The position numbers were made by a program, and so were the translations under genes. Shown piece after piece: positions 6,224 to 13,133 of a stretch of DNA of 39,757 nt (the stretch's first letter is position 1; every line of letters begins with the position of its first letter). The stretch is from a virus. The stretch spans positions 1 to 39,757 of the IMG/VR virus record IMGVR_UViG_3300017991_000207. One strand, written 5' to 3'. The notes under the pieces were generated by a model. It had not been told where the DNA came from, searched no databases, and saw only the letters and a program-made list of their open reading frames with translations.

Positions 6224-6364
6224 ATGAGCAAATCAAAACACGCCTACAACACAGGCAAGAAACACTGTCCCCTCGGTCACTGCCCAGACGGTTGGACGTG
6301 GTATCGGTATTGCAGGACCGTGGAGAGTTTTCGGAAACAACAAAGACTGGAGGGTGTAGCATGA
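6224..6364 (+). CDS. Small Cys/His-rich protein
   Basis: ATG 6224 follows GGGAGGTTGAG at good spacing; the longer frame from 6179 runs inside the methyltransferase. The 46-residue basic product has HCPLGHC near 14-20 and a further cysteine near 30, a possible metal site. The stop overlaps the next start by ATGA. No family recognised. Confidence 0.55.
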   Translation: MSKSKHAYNTGKKHCPLGHCPDGWTWYRYCRTVESFRKQQRLEGVA

Positions 6365-6564
6365 TCGGCAATTACTACATGTGCAAGCCTCCGGCAAGCG
6401 AATGGAACAAACGCCCAAAGGCAAACACTACGGTCAAGCTGATAGCTCGCTGGAATGGGCAGAAGGCGAAGCGGAACGTATTGGTTGAGTGTTGTTGTTG
6501 CGGTCATAGATGGACAAGGCCGTTTAGAGGAATGCGGCGGCTAATAGAAGGGAGACGGGGATGA
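6361..6564 (+). CDS. Small zinc-finger-like protein
   Basis: The start ATG 6361 overlaps the previous stop by ATGA. The product is 67 residues, basic, with a cluster ECCCCGHRW near residues 43-51 that may bind zinc. Its 3' third lies in the 93-bp repeat (6473-6565). The same bases recur at 8002, where they are read in a different frame. Function unknown. Confidence 0.6.
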   Translation: MIGNYYMCKPPASEWNKRPKANTTVKLIARWNGQKAKRNVLVECCCCGHRWTRPFRGMRRLIEGRRG

Positions 6565-6565
6565 G
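6473..6565 (+). repeat. 93-bp direct repeat, copy 1
   Basis: Bases 6473-6565 are identical to 8002-8094. The repeat spans the end of the gene at 6361, the ribosome site GGGAGACGGGG and the first five bases (ATGAG) of the gene at 6561. The period is 1,529 bp. Confidence 0.9.
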
Positions 6566-7499
6566 TGATCTACTGGAAGAGTTGGAAGCCCTACACAAGT
6601 TTTTGGCAGGGGAGGGATGGGAAGAGGACGCCGAGACGGTGGAACAAGCCGTCCAAGAGATCCGGCGACTGAGGGAGGAGGTGGAAGAGATGCAAGAAAG
6701 GGAGAAGTTTTTGGAAAGCCGCTGTCCGTTGGATCGGCACCCAAAACAGCATGGATTCAGCCAGCATGAGGCATATTTCTGGTATGGGCAAGCTGGCAAA
6801 CTCCAGCAGCAACTCACCGAGGCACGGGAGGCGCTGGAGAAGATAAGGGAAGAGGCAGACAGCCACACGGTAAGCAAGCCAGAGTTGAGAACTGTTAGAA
6901 GTCCCGGGTTCTCTGGCATCTGGGCCATAGCCAACCAAGCCTTATCTGGGGGAGAGTGTGGGGAGCGGAACAACGCAAGCCCTACATCCCAAGTGTGTAT
7001 TGACCGACGTGAAGTTGACATACACGCTTACCACCAACCCCCCAAGAAAGATCCTCAACAGAGACAAGAAGGGGTGTGTCCCGAATGTGAGAGATGCGAG
7101 TACGCTCAACTAGATTATGACGAGGTAATTGACTGCAACCACCCGGAACACACGGATGATGACCTGAGACAGGTAGACAAGATGGTGATGGAAGAGTACA
7201 CGCCAGAAGAAAAAGTCGAGCAGATGAGGAAAGCGGTGGGCCAGGAAGAGATCATGCGAGTGAGTATGGTGATTCCCAATCAGTGCCGGGAGGCGACGAC
7301 AATCTATATGATCAAGCGAGAACGTGATAGGTTCCGCAATGCTCTGACAGCAATATCCCGACAGCCAAAACCGCCAAATGTTGCACTTGCCGACGTGGAG
7401 AATCTTATCACCTGGTTGGTAGAGCAAGCGGAAGAGGCGCTGAACCCGCCCGAACCATGTCAGGCAAAAACCCCAAGGATCAAGTTGAAGGAGGGATGA
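6561..7499 (+). CDS. Coiled-coil and Cys-cluster hypothetical protein
   Basis: ATG 6561 overlaps the previous stop (ATGA) and lies behind GGGAGACGGGG. The 312-residue acidic product has an N-terminal coiled coil (residues about 1-55), a second helical region near 75-105, and a CPECERCEY cluster near 175 followed by a Cys/His pair (CNHPEH near 190). A helical C-terminus follows. It looks like a patchwork of small phage domains joined end to end. No enzyme motif is visible; function unknown. Confidence 0.65.
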   Translation: MSDLLEELEALHKFLAGEGWEEDAETVEQAVQEIRRLREEVEEMQEREKFLESRCPLDRHPKQHGFSQHEAYFWYGQAGKLQQQLTEAREALEKIREEADSHTVSKPELRTVRSPGFSGIWAIANQALSGGECGERNNASPTSQVCIDRREVDIHAYHQPPKKDPQQRQEGVCPECERCEYAQLDYDEVIDCNHPEHTDDDLRQVDKMVMEEYTPEEKVEQMRKAVGQEEIMRVSMVIPNQCREATTIYMIKRERDRFRNALTAISRQPKPPNVALADVENLITWLVEQAEEALNPPEPCQAKTPRIKLKEG

Positions 7500-7500
7500 T

Positions 7501-7785
7501 ATGACAGCACAGTTCAAAAAGGGAACGGTGTTTGACTTCGCCTGGGTAGACTTCGAGAAGTGTGAGGGCTTTTGGGACTGCTCTCCGCGCTACCGGGTGA
7601 TGCTACACAGCACCGACAAGTTTGTGATCACCGACTGCTGGATAGACGACGAGACAGGACAGCCAAGATTTCGCTTCAGGGAAACGAGCAAGTCACCCCA
7701 GGACAGCGCCCGCGATTGGGAAATTGATGGCCTGCTCGCGTACTTTGGTAGAATCTTAGAATCCCCCAACTCCCAGGGAGAATAG
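7501..7785 (+). CDS. Hypothetical protein
   Basis: ATG 7501 sits one base after the previous stop (TGATATG) and behind GGAGGGA. The 94-residue product is rich in Trp, Phe and Asp and looks like a single beta-rich domain (FDFAWVDF near 10, FVITDCWIDD near 40). No family recognised. It belongs to the accessory island. Confidence 0.6.
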   Translation: MTAQFKKGTVFDFAWVDFEKCEGFWDCSPRYRVMLHSTDKFVITDCWIDDETGQPRFRFRETSKSPQDSARDWEIDGLLAYFGRILESPNSQGE

Positions 7786-7787
7786 GT

Positions 7788-7907
7788 ATGTGTGGCTTTA
7801 GTTTGCCAAAAGATAGCGGACGATTCAGAGTGGACTGGGTTGACAAGAGCACCCTAAAATGGACGCCGTGTACATCCAGAAGCACGAAGTCACCACCATC
7901 ACCATGA
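7788..7907 (+). CDS. Small ORF of uncertain status
   Basis: ATG 7788 behind CAGGGAGAATAGG gives 39 residues starting MCGFSLPKDSG and ending in a Ser/Pro-rich tail. It overlaps the ORF at 7859 in another frame. The two could be remnants of one gene separated by a frameshift near 7855-7865, or the tail may simply be untranslated. Confidence 0.3.
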   Translation: MCGFSLPKDSGRFRVDWVDKSTLKWTPCTSRSTKSPPSP

Positions 7908-7987
7908 CCTCGGAAGAAATAGACGAAGCCTACATCAAAGACCTTGAGGCCAGAGGCTATAAGGTGATCCCGCCGGAGGGGAAATGA
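7859..7987 (+). CDS. Small hypothetical protein
   Basis: ATG 7859 gives 42 residues ending at TGA 7985-7987. The C-terminal half (TSEEIDEAYIKDLEARGYKV) has a clear helix followed by a strand, as in small phage proteins. No strong ribosome site precedes the ATG, so it may be translated by coupling or be the 3' part of a longer broken gene beginning at 7788. The next start overlaps its stop by ATGA. Confidence 0.5.
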   Translation: MDAVYIQKHEVTTITMTSEEIDEAYIKDLEARGYKVIPPEGK

Positions 7988-8073
7988 GTGGTCAAGACCT
8001 GGGAACGTATTGGTTGAGTGTTGTTGTTGCGGTCATAGATGGACAAGGCCGTTTAGAGGAATGCGGCGGCTAA
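7984..8073 (+). pseudogene. Truncated gene start fused to the 93-bp repeat
   Basis: ATG 7984 overlaps the previous stop (ATGA), like a normal gene in this island. After six codons (MSGQDL) the sequence enters the second repeat copy at 8002. It is then read in a different frame from copy 1 for 23 more codons, to TAA 8071-8073. I take it as a gene cut off by the recombination that placed the repeat. Confidence 0.5.
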
Positions 8074-8094
8074 TAGAAGGGAGACGGGGATGAG
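8002..8094 (+). repeat. 93-bp direct repeat, copy 2
   Basis: Identical to 6473-6565. This copy no longer leads into the 312-residue gene. Its ATGAG start opens a 13-codon peptide before the small terminase. Confidence 0.9.
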
Positions 8095-8131
8095 CTTGTG
8101 TGAGTTCAATCTTGAAAAGAAGGAGAACTGA
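8090..8131 (+). pseudogene. Thirteen-codon leader from a duplicated start
   Basis: The duplicated ATGAG at 8090, with its ribosome site GGGAGACGGGG intact, now reads MSLCEFNLEKKEN and stops at TGA 8129-8131. That is six bases before the small terminase start at 8138. It may act as a coupled leader peptide, or be only debris. The AAGGAG of the terminase lies inside it. Confidence 0.4.
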
Positions 8132-8137
8132 CCGCTA

Positions 8138-8842
8138 ATGCCTAGAGGTAAGAAAGGCGATGCCGAGAAGTCGGAGCGGCCGAATGGATTTTATCCGACT
8201 CCGGACGTCGAGTACGTCTGCAGCCCCGAGCCAGTGTCTCTCGAAACCTTGTCCAAGAGATGGGCCGGACTTAAAGGATGCACAGTCGGCAATTTAATGA
8301 GGAGGTCGAGGAAAGAGAACTGGGTCAAGCGTAGGAAGTCGTACCAGGCGAAGGTGCACGAGGATGTCGAGCGCAGGCTGCTCGACCGGCAGTCTGAGGA
8401 GCGCAGCCGGCAGATCGAGGAGGCGTCCAAGCGGCACGCCGACATTGGCAAGGAGATGCAGCAGCTCGGCCGCGGGTTCGGCAAGACCGCCGCGGTGCTA
8501 CTGACAGGCAAGGTGAGGTGTCCGCACTGCGGCAAGGACGTCGAGGTGCCCGCCCCGGAGATGAAGCCCGGGGACGCGGGGAGGACGTACGCCAGGCTCG
8601 GCAAGGACGGGGTGGAGACCGAGCGCAAGGCGCTGGGCATTGCTGAGAAGTATGAGGTGCTGTACCAGGCTGAGACGTACGTGGCGTTCGTGTACCAGAT
8701 TCTGGAGAAGCACGTCATGCAGTTCCCCGACATATTCAGGGCCATGTCGGAGAACCTGGCGAGGTTCCACGAGGTCGAGTCGTCGAAGGTCAGGGCGGAG
8801 ATCGGGCCGGTGATCGACGTGCCGGGGAAGAAGGGGAGTTGA
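8138..8842 (+). CDS. Terminase small subunit (putative)
   Basis: ATG 8138 gives 234 residues. Residues about 33-68 have a helix-turn-helix of the small-terminase kind (SLETLSKRWAG, a turn, then NLMRRSRKENWVKRR). A charged coiled coil follows at 70-110, and then a CPHC pair near 128-131. The helical C-terminus would make the oligomer core. Such proteins bind the packaging site and stimulate the large terminase, found here at 13770. The zinc-like CPHC insert is unusual; only one pair is visible. The assignment rests on layout and synteny and is fairly likely. Confidence 0.65.
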   Translation: MPRGKKGDAEKSERPNGFYPTPDVEYVCSPEPVSLETLSKRWAGLKGCTVGNLMRRSRKENWVKRRKSYQAKVHEDVERRLLDRQSEERSRQIEEASKRHADIGKEMQQLGRGFGKTAAVLLTGKVRCPHCGKDVEVPAPEMKPGDAGRTYARLGKDGVETERKALGIAEKYEVLYQAETYVAFVYQILEKHVMQFPDIFRAMSENLARFHEVESSKVRAEIGPVIDVPGKKGS

Positions 8843-8867
8843 TCTGGTCGGTTGGATTTTGTATAAT
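8839..8867 (+). promoter_or_regulatory. Sigma70-type promoter after small terminase
   Basis: TTGATC (8839-8844), a 17-bp spacer, then TATAAT (8862-8867) preceded by TTTTG. The -35 overlaps the stop of the small terminase. Transcription would start near 8874, inside the twin-dyad region. This is the best-matching promoter in the window. Confidence 0.75.
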
Positions 8868-8878
8868 GCTTAATACAA

Positions 8879-8914
8879 TATCGAAGGATCGATAAACTTA
8901 TCGGGAGGCCGATA
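8879..8914 (+). promoter_or_regulatory. Twin 16-bp dyads over leader and ribosome site (operator or RNA switch)
   Basis: TATCG-N6-CGATA occurs twice, at 8879-8894 and 8899-8914, exactly 20 bp apart. The second loop is GGAGGC, the Shine-Dalgarno, and its right arm runs into the ATG at 8914. Two helical turns between centres suggest paired repressor sites. In RNA, the pair could form two small hairpins that expose or hide the ribosome site. Confidence 0.6.
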
Positions 8915-9057
8915 TGATAGAGACGAACAAGATTCCACTGAAGCCGCTGTCGAGGATGGTCCACGAGGGCAAGGATGTTCAGATGGGTCCGAGTGGTGTT
9001 AGGATAGAGGAAGCTGATGAGGCCAAGGTCTATAATGGGCTGCCCGGAGTGCGATAA
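8914..9057 (+). CDS. Small hypothetical protein under the dyad control region
   Basis: ATG 8914 follows GGGAGGCCGAT and ends at TAA 9055-9057, giving 47 residues. The protein is short and polar, with EADEAKVYNGLPGV near the end, and has no recognised motif. It is the first gene after the promoter at 8839 and abuts the next gene, so the two are likely co-transcribed and coupled. Confidence 0.6.
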   Translation: MIETNKIPLKPLSRMVHEGKDVQMGPSGVRIEEADEAKVYNGLPGVR

Positions 9058-9876
9058 GTGATAGATTCGATAAAGAGGCAGAGGCGAGCGGACGCGCTTT
9101 GTAATTTATTCGCTTGGGTTGTGGTGGTGGTGGCGACGAGCTGTCTGTTGGGACTGTTTTTCTGTTCCTGCCACTGCGACTATCCTCGCACGACCACCTC
9201 GTACGACGAGCTGGTCGAGGCGGAGGCGAGGGGAGGCGTGCTCGCTCCCGTGCTAGGCGCGTGGGGCCAGATCGCGACTCGCGGGGCGTGTTGGTCGAGG
9301 CCGGACGGATCGACCTGCGACGACGGGTACTGGTGCAACGGAGTCGAGCGGTGCGTCGCCGGTTGGTGCGTCCAAGGGGATCCGCCGTGCGAGACTCCTT
9401 GCGATGAGATGCACCAGATTTGCGCTGCGGAGTGCGTGTTCGACTCGGACTGCGACGACGGGATAATGTGCAACGGCGAGGAGTGGTGCTGCACTTGGGA
9501 GAAGTCGGATCTGCATTGCGAGAAGTACCATTGCTACGACGGGGTCAGCCCGTGCGGGACCCCGATCTGGGGCGTGCTCACCGTTTGCGACTGCGAGTAT
9601 GACTTGCCGTGTTTCGACGTGTGCCGGCCGTGTCGGGAGGACCGCGAGTGCGACGACGGGTGCTGGTGCAACGGCAGGGAGCGGTGCGGGCGTAAGGACG
9701 AGGGGCATCACTGGGGCATCTGTTTGAAGGTCCCCGGGTCGAGGCCGTGCGGGGATGGCGAGGTCTGCCAGGAGGAGTGGATGCGATGTGTACCCGAGCC
9801 GGAGTGTTGGCGGGACGCGGACTGCACCGGGCTTGAGGAATACTGCAATGAGGACGGCAAATGTCAAAAATTTTGA
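9058..9876 (+). CDS. Membrane-anchored or secreted Cys-rich repeat protein
   Basis: GTG 9058 follows the previous stop directly. The 272-residue product has a basic start, a hydrophobic segment at about 15-37, and then about 230 residues with roughly 33 cysteines (38 in the whole protein). Four units follow the pattern CDDGxxCNGxExC or a variant, near residues 83, 142, 200 and 260. Repeats like these occur in secreted proteins of Myxococcota-like bacteria and in some animal proteins, and form disulfides outside the cytoplasm. No clean lipobox is present. This is unusual cargo between the terminase genes; an anti-superinfection or surface role is possible but unproven. Confidence 0.7.
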   Translation: MIDSIKRQRRADALCNLFAWVVVVVATSCLLGLFFCSCHCDYPRTTTSYDELVEAEARGGVLAPVLGAWGQIATRGACWSRPDGSTCDDGYWCNGVERCVAGWCVQGDPPCETPCDEMHQICAAECVFDSDCDDGIMCNGEEWCCTWEKSDLHCEKYHCYDGVSPCGTPIWGVLTVCDCEYDLPCFDVCRPCREDRECDDGCWCNGRERCGRKDEGHHWGICLKVPGSRPCGDGEVCQEEWMRCVPEPECWRDADCTGLEEYCNEDGKCQKF

Positions 9877-9889
9877 CAAGGAGGCAGAG

Positions 9890-10105
9890 ATGGGTGACGG
9901 AGTGAACGAGGAGAGATCCCCGAAGGCTATTATCGCCGGACGGTTCTGGGCGGACTCGGATCGGAGTTGGAAAGGGTACGTCGACCTCGGCATACTGGGC
10001 CGGGTGAAGTGCAAGATCGTGTACAACAACAAGCGCAGGCCGGGCGAGATGGACGCCGACCTGAACCTGCTGGTCCTCGACAAGAACATGGTGACGAACA
10101 GGTAG
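9890..10105 (+). CDS. Hypothetical protein
   Basis: ATG 9890 follows ACAAGGAGGCAGAG at ideal spacing; the longer frame from 9755 overlaps the Cys-rich gene. The 71-residue product is beta-rich (GYVDLGILGRVKCKIVYNNKRR), which suggests a small barrel-like domain. Family unknown. The promoter at 10103 overlaps its stop codon. Confidence 0.65.
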   Translation: MGDGVNEERSPKAIIAGRFWADSDRSWKGYVDLGILGRVKCKIVYNNKRRPGEMDADLNLLVLDKNMVTNR

Positions 10106-10131
10106 ACTTCGCACGGGGGTTTTTGTATAAT
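10103..10131 (+). promoter_or_regulatory. Sigma70-type promoter with near-minimal leader
   Basis: TAGACT (10103-10108), a 17-bp spacer, then TATAAT (10126-10131) in TTTTGTATAAT. It is followed by GAAAATAAACAAAGGAGG and the ATG at 10156. The predicted start near 10138 leaves a leader of about 18 bases holding only the ribosome site. Confidence 0.7.
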
Positions 10132-10155
10132 GAAAATAAACAAAGGAGGCGGGCG

Positions 10156-10392
10156 ATGAGTTCTTCGAGTAGTTCTTCAAGTGGAGGAATGGGGCTTGGC
10201 GGGGTACTGCTGATCGTTTTTATCGTACTCAAGCTGTGCGACGTAATCGGCTGGTCGTGGTGGTGGGTGCTGTCGCCGTTGTGGATCGGGTTCGCGCTGG
10301 GCATCTTGATTTTTTCAGCGTTCGCAGTCATTTCAAACGTCGCCGATGTCCGGGAGCGCAGGCGGCGCATGAAGCAGATACTAGGTGACTGA
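10156..10392 (+). CDS. Ser-rich small membrane protein
   Basis: ATG 10156 has AAAGGAGG upstream. The 78-residue product begins with eight serines, then has a hydrophobic segment near 15-29 and a second near 33-60 (GWSWWWVLSPLWIGFALG), with a basic cytoplasmic tail. This Ser-then-two-helix design with a WSWWWVL element is common among small phage membrane proteins, as I remember them; the function is not known. Its stop overlaps the next start. Confidence 0.7.
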   Translation: MSSSSSSSSGGMGLGGVLLIVFIVLKLCDVIGWSWWWVLSPLWIGFALGILIFSAFAVISNVADVRERRRRMKQILGD

Positions 10393-10670
10393 TGCCGGAC
10401 ATCAGCATGTGCCTAGATGACACCTGCCCGATTCGCGAGAGCTGCTACCGCTACCGGGCGGTTCCCAACCCGCGGTGGCAGTCGATGCTGACCGGCCGGC
10501 CGTGGAATAACGCTCACATGGAGTGTGGGTTGCGCATGCCGCTCATGGAGGGCGATCGGGTTAGGCCGTTGGAGGAGTGCGACGAGGTGGCGAAGCGGTG
10601 GTGGGAGCGGGCGCACAGCAAGTCGCGGGCGAAGCGGCTCGCGACGATGGAGGGGCTCAGGGACAAATGA
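10392..10670 (+). CDS. Small Cys-containing phage protein
   Basis: ATG 10392 overlaps the previous stop by one base. The 92-residue product starts MPDISMCLDDTCPIRESCYR, with cysteines at 7, 12 and 18, then Pro/Trp-rich and basic helical parts. I recognise this N-terminus from other phage genomes (small proteins with a CPxRxxCYR motif), possibly metal-binding, but their role is unknown. Confidence 0.65.
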   Translation: MPDISMCLDDTCPIRESCYRYRAVPNPRWQSMLTGRPWNNAHMECGLRMPLMEGDRVRPLEECDEVAKRWWERAHSKSRAKRLATMEGLRDK

Positions 10671-11275
10671 AAATCTTCCACCGACGGGTTACGGTCTCCA
10701 CTGAGGTCGAGGTCAGCACCACCCACCTCGACGACTTCCTCAAGTCAAGGTGCGCGCTCGACGTCCTGCCGTTCTTCCAGTGCAACGAGCCGGCGAAGGA
10801 GGTCACCGAGAGTATGGCCGCCTTTAGGTGGGCGAAGAAGGCGCTGTGGGAGGAGGGCGCCGACAATCCGGCCAAGTGCGAGGACGTCGTCTGCCTGGTG
10901 GTCGGCGACGGGGTGCTACCGCGCACGGGCGCGCTTGTGGCGCACAAGAGTAGGTGGCACGTAGTTAGCGTCGACCCGCTTCTCAGGATACACGATTCGC
11001 GCATTAGAAATGTCAAGAGACTTTCTTGTATCCAGGCGAAGATCGAGGACGTTCAGGGTGACGCGTGTTGGGCGAACGTCGGCGTCATCCTGGCGGTCCA
11101 CTCGCACGCTCCGCTGCAGGTCGCGTGGGACAAGGTGAGGGCCGAGCGCAAGGTGTGCGTCGCGATGCCCTGTTGCGTGGAGCAGGACCTGAAGGGCTTG
11201 GAGCCGTGGAAGGAGGTGCGCGACCCCGGCGTGCTCAGCGACAAGAATCTGGTCAGGATCTGGAGGACCTGGTAA
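10667..11275 (+). CDS. Rossmann-like (SAM-methyltransferase-like) protein
   Basis: ATG 10667 overlaps the previous stop by ATGA; the longer frame from 10577 is rejected. The 202-residue product has VVCLVVGDGVLPRTGAL near 83-99, a glycine loop after a beta strand, and WHVVSVDPLLR near 107-117, where the acidic residue follows the second strand. That is the layout of a SAM-binding fold. No DPPY or PC catalytic motif is seen, so it may be a degenerate or non-DNA methyltransferase. Moderate confidence in the fold, low in the function. Confidence 0.6.
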   Translation: MKIFHRRVTVSTEVEVSTTHLDDFLKSRCALDVLPFFQCNEPAKEVTESMAAFRWAKKALWEEGADNPAKCEDVVCLVVGDGVLPRTGALVAHKSRWHVVSVDPLLRIHDSRIRNVKRLSCIQAKIEDVQGDACWANVGVILAVHSHAPLQVAWDKVRAERKVCVAMPCCVEQDLKGLEPWKEVRDPGVLSDKNLVRIWRTW

Positions 11276-11344
11276 TAGAACCGCGGTCGGTAACTGTTGG
11301 GTTTATGTTGGTTTGGTCGTCGATTCGTGATAGAAGGGTGATAG

Positions 11345-11557
11345 ATGCCGGTCAAGGGAACAGTTACGCGTCACGTAATGGACCGTCGCCGTAGGGTTAG
11401 ACGGTTGTGGGTTGATGGCTTTACATTGCGCGAGCAGTCTGATATGCTTGGCGTCAACAGACACGTGCTGTGGGACGACTGGAAGGCGCTCGGTTTGAAC
11501 GGCAGACGCCGGCCGGGCCACAGCGAGTTCATGAAACGGAAACGGAGGCAAGGATGA
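11345..11557 (+). CDS. Helix-turn-helix DNA-binding protein
   Basis: ATG 11345 is preceded by GAAGGGTGATAG. The product is 70 residues and very basic. Residues about 15-50 (VRRLWVDGFTLREQSDMLGV, then a basic recognition helix) fit a resolvase- or sigma-type helix-turn-helix. It is likely a small regulator. The preceding 69 bases (11276-11344) hold no clear promoter. The stop overlaps the next start. Confidence 0.65.
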   Translation: MPVKGTVTRHVMDRRRRVRRLWVDGFTLREQSDMLGVNRHVLWDDWKALGLNGRRRPGHSEFMKRKRRQG

Positions 11558-12126
11558 TTGATAACGAATTGGCGAAGGGGAACCCCGAGCGAAGGGGCGA
11601 CTGGTTTCAGACGTACACGGGCAAGGAGTTCTACATTCTCGACCCGCGGCCGGAGGACATCTGCATCGAGGACATCGCGCACGCGTTGAGCCTGCAGTGC
11701 CGGTTCAATGGGATGATCTCCCAGTTCTACAGCGTCGCGCAGCACTCCGTGCACGTGTCGCAGCTCGTGCCGAGGGAGTTCGCGCTGTGGGGTTTGATGC
11801 ACGACGCGGCCGAGGCGTACATGGGCGACATCGTCATGCCGCTGAAGCGGTCGATCAGGGAGATCGTCAAACCCATCGAGATGGGCTTGATGAAGTGCGT
11901 GTGCGAGCGGTTCGACATGGAGGCTGGGTGGTTTCCAATGCCGGCCGTTGTATTGGGTGCCGACCAACGCATGCTGCTTAGTGAGGCGCGCGATCTGCTC
12001 GGACCGCAGACGAGGCCGTGGGGCGTGAAGGCAGAGCCGGTGGAGTGGAAGGTCGAGCCGTGGGACGCGCCGTTCGCGGAGAAGGCGTTACTGCTGGCGT
12101 TCGACATGCTGGGCGGAAAGCGGTAG
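11554..12126 (+). CDS. HD-domain phosphohydrolase (YfbR-like nucleotidase)
   Basis: ATG 11554 (ATGA overlap) is chosen over the longer frame from 11470. The 190-residue product shows the HD superfamily pattern: QHSVHV with H64, HD at H83-D84 in LMHDAAEAYMGDI, and a later Asp at 137 in GADQRML. The family binds a divalent metal and removes phosphate from nucleotides. Phage members are thought to act on deoxynucleoside monophosphates, shaping the dNTP pool. The active site looks intact. Confidence 0.8.
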   Translation: MIDNELAKGNPERRGDWFQTYTGKEFYILDPRPEDICIEDIAHALSLQCRFNGMISQFYSVAQHSVHVSQLVPREFALWGLMHDAAEAYMGDIVMPLKRSIREIVKPIEMGLMKCVCERFDMEAGWFPMPAVVLGADQRMLLSEARDLLGPQTRPWGVKAEPVEWKVEPWDAPFAEKALLLAFDMLGGKR

Positions 12127-12666
12127 ATGGAGGGAGACTTCTACGACATGGCCGACGACAAGCGCAAGAGATGTCCCGTCTGTGACGGAGAAGACGAGTC
12201 CTGCCAAACCTGCGGGGGCAAGGGCTGGGTGCCGGTCGACAAGTGGGACGAGGCGATCGACAAGGGCCACGAGAAGATCATGACCGAGGTCAAGGAGGAG
12301 CGGCGCCAGGAGGCGCAGCTTCAGCGCGAGTCGCTGGACAAGGTCGCGCTCGCCTTCCAGAACGGCATGAACGCCGTCGCACAGGAGTGGGAGCGCGTCG
12401 CGAATGACATGCTCGCCACCGGGGTCGACGCGGGCGTGTACGCGCGGATCGTCGGGGGCCTGCTGACCGGGTACGTGATCGACCTGTCGGAGCAGATGAA
12501 GCTGGGCCGGCACGCGATGCTTGCTCGCATGTTCGTCGGGGTGCTGTCGTTCCTGGAGCGGGTTGGAGACTACGAGGCCGTTCGCATCCTGGCGGCTCAG
12601 TCGGCTGAGTTGCTTGGGAGCATGAATATGTTCAAGAAGGCGGTCGACGAGGGGGAGATGAACTGA
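12127..12666 (+). CDS. Zinc-ribbon helical hypothetical protein
   Basis: ATG 12127 follows the previous TAG directly; an internal ATG at 12148 is also possible. The 179-residue product has a DnaJ-like CxxC pair near 16-19 and CxTCGGKGW with C26 and C29, a rubredoxin-type zinc site. A long acidic helical region (about 40-90) and a helical C-terminal domain follow. Role unknown; an assembly or DNA-binding accessory is possible. Confidence 0.65.
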   Translation: MEGDFYDMADDKRKRCPVCDGEDESCQTCGGKGWVPVDKWDEAIDKGHEKIMTEVKEERRQEAQLQRESLDKVALAFQNGMNAVAQEWERVANDMLATGVDAGVYARIVGGLLTGYVIDLSEQMKLGRHAMLARMFVGVLSFLERVGDYEAVRILAAQSAELLGSMNMFKKAVDEGEMN

Positions 12667-12683
12667 CTGTACTCCGTTTTCTG

Positions 12684-12719
12684 TTGATTGCTTGACAGGC
12701 AATAATGTATAATTAGAAT
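12684..12719 (+). promoter_or_regulatory. Promoter region for the lipoprotein gene
   Basis: TTGATT (12684-12689), 18 bp, then TATAAT (12708-12713) in ATGTATAAT. An overlapping alternative is TTGACA (12692-12697), 16 bp, then TAGAAT (12714-12719). AATAAACAAAGGAGG follows directly. The first pair matches the layout at 10103; the second has the better -35 but would start inside the ribosome site. Confidence 0.7.
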
Positions 12720-12737
12720 AAACAAAGGAGGCACAAG

Positions 12738-13124
12738 ATGAAAAGGTTGAATTTCGCATTCACGCTTGGAGGGGCGACTGTTCTGGCGCTCGTCCTCGCG
12801 CTCTGCCTGTCGTCGTGCGGGTCGGACGGCAAGGACGGAATCGACGGGACCTGCTCTTGTGACTGGTACGCCGAGTATTACGCCGAGTGTGTGGACGCAT
12901 GCTCGGCCGCGCGCGAGTGGGGCCAGCAGTGCGGGCACGCGTCGATGGCGGACGATTGTGTGCAGTTCCTATGGTACCACGGCGAGGAGCCGTCCAGGTG
13001 CGAGATGGTCGCGGCTTGCTACCGGACGCTGACTGAGCAGTCGGACTGCCTCGACACGATGGACCGGTTCAAGGAGGACGGCTGGCAACCGCCGACGTGG
13101 AACGGTGGATGTCCGGCGGAGTGA
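12738..13124 (+). CDS. Cys-rich lipoprotein
   Basis: ATG 12738 has AAAGGAGG upstream and its own promoter. The 128-residue product has a signal peptide with KR at 2-3, a hydrophobic core at 10-23 and a lipobox LSSC at 24-27, so Cys27 should be lipidated. GSDGKDGIDG follows, a short run of collagen-like triplets, then about ten cysteines that may form disulfides in the periplasm. Phage lipoproteins often block superinfection or act as outer spanins; no spanin partner is evident. Expression of a lipoprotein from its own promoter fits an exclusion factor. Confidence 0.7.
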   Translation: MKRLNFAFTLGGATVLALVLALCLSSCGSDGKDGIDGTCSCDWYAEYYAECVDACSAAREWGQQCGHASMADDCVQFLWYHGEEPSRCEMVAACYRTLTEQSDCLDTMDRFKEDGWQPPTWNGGCPAE

Positions 13125-13133
13125 GGTGAGCGC

